In this document: positions 1 through 5,309 of the stretch, one piece after another | Numbering within the stretch: the first letter of the stretch is position 1 | Layout of the letters: every line of letters begins with the position of its first letter | Source: Planctomycetota bacterium | GTDB lineage: Bacteria; Planctomycetota; B15-G4; JADJEK01 | Direction: 5' to 3' | NCBI GenBank assembly: GCA_016795255.1 | Contig: JAEUIB010000888.1 | Span: 1-5,681 of the forward strand | DNA length: 5,681 bases | Position numbers and translations under genes: made by a program | The notes under the pieces: model-generated | Told to the model about the DNA's origin: nothing | The model's input: only the letters and a program-made list of their open reading frames with translations | Database searches by the model: none

Positions 1-1104
1 CTGGTGCAGACCGAGGACGGCCGCGTCCTCGGCTACGGGCTGTGGAATCCGCGGTCCGAAGTCGCGGTGCGTCTGCTGAAGCACGGCGACGCGCTGCCCG
101 ACGACGCGTTCATCGACGCCCGCATCGAACGCGCGGTGTCGCTGCGACGCGACGTGCTGCAGCTCGACGGCGTGACGAACGCGTATCGCGTGATCCACGC
201 GGAGTCGGACGGCTTCTCGGGCTTGGTCGTCGACCGACTCGGCGACGTGCTGTCGGCCGAGTGCTTCTCGCTCGGCTGGTTCCAGCGCGCGCCGGCGCTG
301 CTCGAGCGGCTGGCCGCGAAGCTCGGCACGAAGCACACGCTGGTCCGCGCGTCGCCGCAGTTCCTCAGCCAAGAGGGCTACGAGCCGCCGCCGATCGCGT
401 CCGCGGAGTTGCCGCCGCAGGTCACGATCGAAGAACACGGTGTGCGGTTCCGCGTGCGCTTCGAAGGCTCGCACAAGACCGGGTTCTTCTGCGATCAGCG
501 CGACAACCGCCGGCTGATCGCGAGTTGGTGCGCGGGCAAGTCGGTGCTCGATCTGTGCTGCTACACCGGCGGGTTCGCGGTGTCGGCGAAGAAGCACGGC
601 CGCGCGGCGGAAGTGACCGCCGTCGACCTCGACGAAGAACCGCTCGCCGTCGCGAAGGACAACGCCAACCTCAATCAAGTGCGCATCCACTGCGTGCAGG
701 CCGACGCGTTCACGTACATGCGCGATCGCATCCTCCACGGCGTCCAGTACGACGTCGTCGTGCTGGATCCGCCGAAGCTGATCCGCACGCGCGCCGAGAT
801 CGAAGAAGGGACGCGCAAGCACTTCGACTTGAACCGGCTGGCGATGCGGCTCGTGAAGCCGGGCGGATTGTTGCTGTCGTGCTCGTGCGCCGGACTCCTG
901 CCCGAGGCCGAGTTCCTGAAGCTGCTGCTGTCGGCCGCGCGTCAGGCCGGCGCCGAGCGGCCGCCGGACGCGGACGGGCGCGTGCTGCACGACGCGCGGC
1001 GCATGCAGATCCTCGCGCGCACCGGAGCGTCGCCGGACCACCCGGTCGCGTCGGATTTCCCGGAGAGCGAGTACCTGAAGGCCGTGTTCATGCGCCTCGA
1101 GTGA
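1..1104 (+). CDS. rlmI: 23S rRNA (cytosine-C5) methyltransferase, RlmI family (5' end missing)
   Basis: A SAM-dependent methyltransferase of the RlmI/YccW family, which in E. coli makes m5C1962 in 23S rRNA. The reading frame is open from base 1, so the gene starts outside the window. About 40 residues are missing compared with the roughly 396-residue E. coli protein, most of the N-terminal PUA RNA-binding domain. Residue numbers count from the GTG at 4, which is an internal codon and not the true start. The central domain (about 37-155) has the family pattern YRVIHAESDGFSGLVVDR. Next come TGFFCDQRDNR (159-169), SAM motif I VLDLCCYTGGF (181-191), acidic motif II VDLD (207-210), motif IV VVLDPPK (252-258) and SCSCAG (292-297), whose Cys295 aligns with the conserved Cys of the E. 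coli FSCSG motif. The C-terminus DHPVASDFPESEYLKAVF is typical. Motif I has CC where FC or FS is usual. Family assignment is firm; the exact target base is inferred from E. coli. Confidence 0.93.
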   Translation: MVQTEDGRVLGYGLWNPRSEVAVRLLKHGDALPDDAFIDARIERAVSLRRDVLQLDGVTNAYRVIHAESDGFSGLVVDRLGDVLSAECFSLGWFQRAPALLERLAAKLGTKHTLVRASPQFLSQEGYEPPPIASAELPPQVTIEEHGVRFRVRFEGSHKTGFFCDQRDNRRLIASWCAGKSVLDLCCYTGGFAVSAKKHGRAAEVTAVDLDEEPLAVAKDNANLNQVRIHCVQADAFTYMRDRILHGVQYDVVVLDPPKLIRTRAEIEEGTRKHFDLNRLAMRLVKPGGLLLSCSCAGLLPEAEFLKLLLSAARQAGAERPPDADGRVLHDARRMQILARTGASPDHPVASDFPESEYLKAVFMRLE

Positions 1105-1214
1105 GCCGAACTCGCGCTCGCGCGGACGCAGGGGTTCCGGTTACAACTCCGCGGTCCGATCGCGCGCGGCCGCTGCCGACGCGATCTTCCGCACCCAGTT
1201 CGGGCAAGCCAGAC

Positions 1215-1220
1215 GGAGGA
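1215..1220 (+). promoter_or_regulatory. Ribosome binding site for the propeller protein gene
   Basis: GGAGGA is a near-perfect Shine-Dalgarno match. Two ATG codons follow back to back, at 1225 (spacer of 4) and 1228 (spacer of 7). The second has the more usual spacing, so the true protein may lack the first Met; this does not change the signal peptide. No convincing -35/-10 promoter or terminator was seen in the 120-base gap after the methyltransferase stop. Confidence 0.8.
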
Positions 1221-1224
1221 CCTC

Positions 1225-2787
1225 ATGATGTTGCATCGAGCCTGCGGCGTCGCGCTCGCGACGACCGCGTTCCTGAGTTCGGCCCAAGCGGCGACGATCC
1301 AGTCGACGATCGTGTCGGACACGGCGGGCGACAAGTTGTGGCGGTGCGTCGACGTGAACAGCGACGGCGACCTCAACGACGCCGGCGAAGTGACCGCGTT
1401 CTACGACGACACCGTGGGGCCGATCCCGCTGTCCGATCCGACCGGGCTCGCGTTCGACGCGTTCGGCCGCCTGTTCGTCAGTGACACGACCGAGGACCGC
1501 ATCTTCCGCTTCGAGGACCTCAACCAGGACGGCGACGTCAACGACGCGAGCGAAGCGACCGTCGTGTTCGACGGCAACGTCGGCGGCAACGCGTCGAACG
1601 TGCGCATGGTGTCCGGCAACTCGCTGTACGTCGAACCGGGCGGACGCATCTGGGTCGCCAGCAACAACCAGATCATCTCGTCGGTCGTCACCGGCGAAGA
1701 CCTCGTGTTCCACCTCGACGACACGAACTCGGACGGCGACTTCAACGACCTCGGCGAAGCGACGGTGTTCTTCAAGCCGGCGCCGGGCGGAGCGGTCGGT
1801 GACTCGATCCCGAACGACGTGCTCGTGCTGTCCGACGGCACGGTCCTCTATCTCGAGAACGGCGTCACTGCGACGCCGAAGCGCGGCATCTATCGCCTCG
1901 TCGACGGCGACGCGAGCGGCGTCATCGATCAGCCGAGCGAGGTCAACGCGTTCTTCATCGCACCGGCGCAGGCCGGCAACGCGTTCCACTTCGGATTCGC
2001 GCGCACGCCCACCGACGACGTCTACGTGCTCGATCACGGCAACGACCTGTGCTGGAAGGTCAAGGACTTCGACGGCAACGGCGACGCGCAGGGCGGCGGC
2101 GAGTTCTCGCTGTTCTTCGGCGCGGGCGCGGGCTCGACGATGTGGCAGTGCGACGTCGCGCAGGACGGTTCGCTGGTCATCGGCGAGGACGGGACGCCCG
2201 ATCGCCTGTACGTGCTGACCGACTCGGACAACAGCGGTTCGATCGCCGGCGCGGAGTGGGCGACCGTCTACACCGACACGCTCGCCGCGACCGACATCGG
2301 CACGCCGCGCAGCGTCGCGGTGGTTCCGGTCCTCGGTCCGGCGTATCCGGGCAACGGCACCGACGCCGAGATCCAGGTCGCCGTGAACGGACTGTTCCTG
2401 CCGAATCCGGCCGGCATCTATCCGGTGTTCGGCGGCGACACGATCGCGCTCGGCTTCACGTCGCCGGGTGGTTCGCTGAACGGCGCCGGCATCGTGCTGT
2501 TGATGCAGCCGTTCCTGACCGGCAATCCGCCGGCGCCGCTGACGATCCCGGGCGATCCGTCGCCGGCGTTGTGGCTCGACCCGAACTTCCCGTTCTTCAT
2601 CTTCTTGAACGGCATCTCGAATCCGGGCGGCTCGGCGATCGGTTCGCAGCCCCCGATCGTCATCCCGGTCCCGCCGGGAGTGAACGGCCTCGGTGCGTCG
2701 GCGATGTTCGTGCTGCTGGTCGACGATCCGCTGCACAACGCCGCGAACCTCGGCGCGACGGACGCGGTCGAGATCCGGCTGCCCTGA
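1225..2787 (+). CDS. Secreted calcium-binding beta-propeller-like protein with C-terminal beta domain
   Basis: A 520-residue exported protein of unknown specific function. Residues 1-22 are a signal peptide (H4-R5, hydrophobic stretch 6-17, AQA before a predicted cut at 22/23). Residues 35-350 hold six repeats of about 52-68 residues. Each has a hydrophobic strand such as DRIFRFED, an acidic loop of DxNxDGDxNDxxE type, and a second strand such as EATVVF. Several are followed by a PTGLAFDAFGRLFVSD-like segment, as in NHL/SMP-30-type propellers. Six units fit a six-bladed beta-propeller. The loops begin at D43, D98, D166, D227, D281 and D333. Residues 371-520 form a separate Gly/Pro-rich domain with no Cys, starting YPGNGTDAEIQVAVNG and ending ATDAVEIRLP. 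This resembles, from memory, a recurrent C-terminal module of planctomycete secreted proteins. No catalytic motif was seen, so binding or a structural extracellular role is more likely than enzymatic activity. The signal peptide and repeats are seen directly; the fold and calcium binding are inferred. Confidence 0.85.
   Translation: MMLHRACGVALATTAFLSSAQAATIQSTIVSDTAGDKLWRCVDVNSDGDLNDAGEVTAFYDDTVGPIPLSDPTGLAFDAFGRLFVSDTTEDRIFRFEDLNQDGDVNDASEATVVFDGNVGGNASNVRMVSGNSLYVEPGGRIWVASNNQIISSVVTGEDLVFHLDDTNSDGDFNDLGEATVFFKPAPGGAVGDSIPNDVLVLSDGTVLYLENGVTATPKRGIYRLVDGDASGVIDQPSEVNAFFIAPAQAGNAFHFGFARTPTDDVYVLDHGNDLCWKVKDFDGNGDAQGGGEFSLFFGAGAGSTMWQCDVAQDGSLVIGEDGTPDRLYVLTDSDNSGSIAGAEWATVYTDTLAATDIGTPRSVAVVPVLGPAYPGNGTDAEIQVAVNGLFLPNPAGIYPVFGGDTIALGFTSPGGSLNGAGIVLLMQPFLTGNPPAPLTIPGDPSPALWLDPNFPFFIFLNGISNPGGSAIGSQPPIVIPVPPGVNGLGASAMFVLLVDDPLHNAANLGATDAVEIRLP
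1351..2256 (+). repeat. Six EF-hand-like calcium loops within the propeller region
   Basis: Protein residues 43-344 contain six spaced acidic loops: DVNSDGDLNDAGE (43-55), DLNQDGDVNDASE (98-110), DTNSDGDFNDLGE (166-178), DGDASGVIDQPSE (227-239), DFDGNGDAQGGGE (281-293) and DSDNSGSIAGAE (333-344). The first five put the closing Glu at loop position 13, where canonical EF-hand loops have it at 12; the sixth has 12. Loops 4 to 6 have lost some ligand positions. Spacings are 55, 68, 61, 54 and 52 residues, so the loop recurs once per structural unit. Confidence 0.8.
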
Positions 2788-2806
2788 TCCGTCGAGCGTG
2801 ATGCGT

Positions 2807-2840
2807 CACGGGGCTCCGCGTTGAATCGCGGAGCCCCGTG
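2807..2840 (+). terminator. Perfect 14-bp hairpin, terminator-like without T tract
   Basis: The arms 2807-2820 (CACGGGGCTCCGCG) and 2827-2840 are exact reverse complements around the 6-base loop TTGAAT. The hairpin begins 20 bases after the stop codon of the propeller gene. Its position and strength suggest transcription termination or protection of the mRNA 3' end. No run of T follows (CTCCTCGTGC), so it is not a classical intrinsic terminator. It separates the propeller gene from the peptidase-like gene and argues against tight co-transcription. Confidence 0.6.
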
Positions 2841-2880
2841 CTCCTCGTGCCGCACCGAAGTCGTTCTGCAATCCCTACGC

Positions 2881-2884
2881 GGAG
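2881..2884 (+). promoter_or_regulatory. Ribosome binding site for the C25-like/HEAT gene
   Basis: GGAG lies 9 bases before the ATG at 2894. No in-frame ATG, GTG or TTG was seen in the codons from 2861 to the ATG, and a signal peptide begins right at this Met, which together support the start at 2894. Confidence 0.6.
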
Positions 2885-2893
2885 TCCGTACCG

Positions 2894-5122
2894 ATGCGCT
2901 GGAACTCGTCGTTGCGTGCGTTGGCGGCGTGCGTCTGCTCGTCGAGCTTCGCGTCCGCCGGTCAGGTGGTCCCGCCGTCCGCGATCGACGGCGCGGCGAC
3001 GTCGTTCGCGATCGTCGTCGACGAAGCGACGTACGCGGCGGACCGCGCTCCGATCGACGCGTATCGCAGCGCGATCGAGCGCGCGGACGCGCTGCCGACG
3101 TGGCTGATCGTCGAGACGTTCACCGAGCCGTTCGCGCTGCGCGCGCGTCTGGAAGCGCTGTGGCGCGGCGACGGCGAGCATCCGCCGCTCGAAGGCGTCG
3201 TGTTCGTCGGCGACGTCCCGGTGCCGATGGTCCGCGACGCGCAGCATCTGACCAGCGCGTTCAAGATGGACCAGATCGTGTTCCCGCGGCAGCGCAGCTC
3301 GGTGCCGAGCGATCGGTTCTACGAGGACTTCGACCTGCGCTTCGGTCCGGCCGAGCGTGATCCGGACGACGCGCGGCTGCACTACGTGTCGATGCTGCCG
3401 AATTCCGAACAGCGCATCGGCAAGGAGATCTACAGCGCGCGCATCGTGCCGGGCCCGGCGGAGCCGGGGCGCGCGGCGGTGATCGGTCGCTTCCTGCGCA
3501 AGTGCGTCGCGGCGAAGTACGCGCCGAGGGCGCTCGATCACGTGCTGTCGGTCGCCGGTCACGGCTACCACTCGGAATCGCTTGAGGCATGGCGTGCGCA
3601 GGTCGACACGTTGCAGCAGATCTTCCCCGCTCTCGATCGTCCCGGCGGCCGCATCGACACGCTGCATCATCAGATCGGCGAGCGGATGAAAGAGCGCGTG
3701 CTGATCGCGCTGCGTGACGAGCGACTCGATCTCGCGGTGTTCCATGCGCACGGCGACACCGATCTGCAGTTCCTGATCGGCGACGTGCCGGCCGGGACGC
3801 TCGACGCGCGCGTCGACGCGGTGAAGAGCGTGCTGCGGGAACGCGTGCGTTCCGGGGCGAGGAAGGGCGATGCCGCAGCGATGACGGTGAAGCTCGAACT
3901 GATGCAGCGCTACGGCCTGCCGCTCGCGTGGTTCGACGGAGTCGACGATCCGGCGGTCGTCGCCGCCGACGAAGCCGAGGACAAGAACCGCGACTTGCAC
4001 GTCGACGATGCGGCGGCGGCGTTGCCGACCGCGCGCGTGATGATCCTCGACGAGTGCTTCAACGGGCGCTTCGTCGAGTCGCCGTACGTCGCCGGCGCCT
4101 ACCTGTTCTCCGCCAGCGATGCGGTCGCCGTCGTCGCGAACTCGGTCAACGTGCTGCAGGACTTGTGGGTCCACGAGTTCGTCGGTCAGCTCGGCCATGG
4201 CGTCAGCGTCGGCCGCTGGCACCGCCAGCGCGTCCAGCGCGAATCGACGCTGCTCGGCGACCCGACGGCGCATTTCGTCGGCAATCCGCCGCCGGAACTG
4301 GTCGCCGCACTCGCAAGGGACGTCGACGTCGGCGCGCTGACTCCGGCGTTGGCATCGCCCGATCCGGTCGTCCGTGAAGTCGCCGTCGCGCGTCTCGCCG
4401 AGCACGGAGCGTTGGACGATGCGCGCCTCGTCGAACTCGCGTCCACCGACGTAAGTCACGTCGTCCGACTGCAGGCGATGCGCCGGCTGGCGATCCGTCG
4501 CGGCGCCGCACTCGACGATGCTCTGCGGACGGCGCTCGACGATCCGTCGGAGCTCGTGCGGCGCTTCGCGGTGATCCTGACCGGCGAGCGAGCGCAGGAC
4601 GCCACGGCGCGAACCGTGCTCGAGCTCGCCGCCGACGATCCGTCCGAGCGCGTGATGTTCAACGCACGCGACGCGCTGCACAACTATCGCAGGGACGCGA
4701 TCACGTCCGCGTTCGCTGCATTGCGCGGCGAGTGGCGCGACAGCGACCGTCGCCGCCAGCGGCTCGACGAGATCGAGCCGTTCGTGTTCCGCCTCGTCGA
4801 CGGGTCGATCGCCGATCTCGGCGATGCGACGAAGAAGCCGAAGGAGCGCACCAACGCCGCGCGCTCGTTCCGCAACGCGCGCGCGCGGGAGGCGGTGCCC
4901 GCGCTCTGCGCATTGCTCGCGCGCGCGGACGAACCCGCGGAGCTGCGCGCGACGGTCGCCGAAGCTCTCGGCTGGTTCACGTACTCCGAAGAGAGGTCGA
5001 CGATCGAACGCGAACTGACCGCGCGCGCTGCCGATGCGCAATTGCCCGCGATCGTGCGCGCCGAGGTCGAGCGGTCGCTGCGTCGGCTCGCGGTCGGGCC
5101 GAACCATCCGCTGACCCCGTGA
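2894..5122 (+). CDS. Secreted gingipain-like (C25, clan CD) cysteine peptidase candidate fused to HEAT repeats
   Basis: A 742-residue protein with a signal peptide (predicted cut after ASA, 22/23). Residues 35-115 look like the first Rossmann-like subdomain of C25 peptidases: strand FAIVVDEATY, helices, then VVFVGDVPVPMV (102-113). Residues 162-205 (LHYVSMLPN, then YSARIVPG) match the family segment leading to the GRxP-like strand. Catalytic candidates are His286 in VFHAHGDTD and Cys388 in MILDECFNGRF, the latter close to the CVNGDF of gingipains. STLLGDPTAHF (451-461) matches the family's LLGDP signature after the active site. The dyad residues are 102 apart, much farther than in gingipain R (about 33), because of an inserted acidic region (about 295-378). 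Residues 465-735 are alpha-helical HEAT-like repeats, so the total is far longer than a lone catalytic domain. No C-terminal sorting domain or membrane anchor is visible. The assignment rests on motifs and needs a profile search. Activity and substrate are unknown; it could also be an inactive or scaffold protein. Confidence 0.7.
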   Translation: MRWNSSLRALAACVCSSSFASAGQVVPPSAIDGAATSFAIVVDEATYAADRAPIDAYRSAIERADALPTWLIVETFTEPFALRARLEALWRGDGEHPPLEGVVFVGDVPVPMVRDAQHLTSAFKMDQIVFPRQRSSVPSDRFYEDFDLRFGPAERDPDDARLHYVSMLPNSEQRIGKEIYSARIVPGPAEPGRAAVIGRFLRKCVAAKYAPRALDHVLSVAGHGYHSESLEAWRAQVDTLQQIFPALDRPGGRIDTLHHQIGERMKERVLIALRDERLDLAVFHAHGDTDLQFLIGDVPAGTLDARVDAVKSVLRERVRSGARKGDAAAMTVKLELMQRYGLPLAWFDGVDDPAVVAADEAEDKNRDLHVDDAAAALPTARVMILDECFNGRFVESPYVAGAYLFSASDAVAVVANSVNVLQDLWVHEFVGQLGHGVSVGRWHRQRVQRESTLLGDPTAHFVGNPPPELVAALARDVDVGALTPALASPDPVVREVAVARLAEHGALDDARLVELASTDVSHVVRLQAMRRLAIRRGAALDDALRTALDDPSELVRRFAVILTGERAQDATARTVLELAADDPSERVMFNARDALHNYRRDAITSAFAALRGEWRDSDRRRQRLDEIEPFVFRLVDGSIADLGDATKKPKERTNAARSFRNARAREAVPALCALLARADEPAELRATVAEALGWFTYSEERSTIERELTARAADAQLPAIVRAEVERSLRRLAVGPNHPLTP
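4316..5098 (+). repeat. HEAT-like helical repeat region of the C25-like protein
   Basis: Protein residues 475-735 contain at least six helix-pair repeats of roughly 30 residues with the pattern LxxALxSPDPxVRxxAVxRLAxxG. Examples start near 476 (ALTPALASPDPVVREVAVAR), 510 (ARLVELASTDVSHVVRLQAM), 542 (DALRTALDDPSELVRRFAVI), 572 (ARTVLELAADDPSERVMFNA), 664 (AREAVPALCALLARADEPAE) and 702. Residues 600-660 are less regular. Such solenoids generally bind proteins, so this half may recruit a substrate or partner. Confidence 0.75.
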
Positions 5123-5124
5123 TC

Positions 5125-5138
5125 GGCTGCTAGCAGCC
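5125..5138. repeat. 14-bp perfect palindrome at the left edge of the inverted-repeat element
   Basis: GGCTGCTAGCAGCC is its own reverse complement. It lies three bases past the stop codon of the C25-like gene and overlaps the left terminal repeat of the 168-bp element. Its first nine bases, GGCTGCTAG, recur as a direct repeat at the right end of the element (5289-5297). A palindromic CTAG thus sits at both edges. Confidence 0.75.
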
Positions 5139-5297
5139 AGTTAAAAAAGTCTGCCGAGCAGTCGGGCGAGCGAGAACGAGCAGGGCGAGGCGCGCCGACG
5201 AGGCGTATCGACGGAGAGATACGGTGAGGAGGCGCAACGAAGCCATGCTCGTTCGCAGCCGGTCGAGTGCCGGCCGACTTTTTCAACAGGCTGCTAG
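5130..5297. mobile_element. Candidate miniature inverted-repeat element (168-bp imperfect palindrome)
   Basis: The terminal arms 5130-5151 (CTAGCAGCCAGTTAAAAAAG, then TC) and 5276-5297 are inverted repeats matching at 20 of 22 positions. The symmetry goes inward: GCCG with CGGC (5153-5156/5271-5274), GAACGAGCA with TGCTCGTTC (5174-5182/5246-5254), GCGCC with GGCGC (5192-5196/5231-5235), and a central hairpin CGTATC with GATACG (5204-5209/5218-5223). The central hairpin shares its midpoint, 5213.5, with the terminal arms. The element has no room for a transposase. It lies wholly between two genes, which fits a non-autonomous MITE or an ERIC/REP-like intergenic repeat. CTAG at both edges could be a target duplication or part of the arms. 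GATC also flanks the block 5125-5297 on both sides (5121-5124, 5298-5301). The palindrome is seen directly; mobility is inferred. Confidence 0.65.
5258..5283 (+). terminator. Possible intrinsic terminator inside the palindromic element
   Basis: A short stem GCCGG/CCGGC (5258-5262 with 5270-5274, loop TCGAGTG) is followed within a few bases by five T at 5279-5283. It may end transcripts from the C25-like gene. By the element's symmetry, a similar weak hairpin followed by six T (5143-5148 read in reverse) exists on the other strand, so the element may terminate in both directions. The stem is short, so confidence is low. Confidence 0.35.
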
Positions 5298-5309
5298 GAT
5301 CCGCGCCGC

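Noticed and set aside
1105..1224. Promoter or terminator after the methyltransferase gene
   Set aside because: Only short GC palindromes such as GCGGCCGC were found, with no stem plus T tract and no convincing promoter boxes.
42..1484. Overlapping + strand open frame (480 codons) across the methyltransferase
   Set aside because: Extremely Arg/Ala-rich translation overlapping a clear RlmI-family gene in another frame.
1141..2736. Long open frame on the - strand (531 codons)
   Set aside because: Antisense to the propeller gene, Arg/Asp/Val-rich low-complexity translation, no motif. The + strand gene has an RBS, a signal peptide and structured repeats.
2894..2938. Lipobox (LAAC at residues 10-13) in the C25-like protein
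   Set aside because: The hydrophobic stretch before Cys13 is too short for a lipoprotein signal. The ASA cut site at residue 22 fits an ordinary signal peptide better.
2660..5107. Very long open frame on the - strand (815 codons)
   Set aside because: It is opposite the C25-like gene, is rich in Arg/Ala/Asp/Val with no recognisable domain, and extends back over the end of the propeller gene. This is expected in GC-rich DNA.
5295..5300. TAGGAT as a -10 promoter box before the ThuA-like gene
   Set aside because: No acceptable -35 at the proper distance, and it is too close to the start codon to allow a normal leader.
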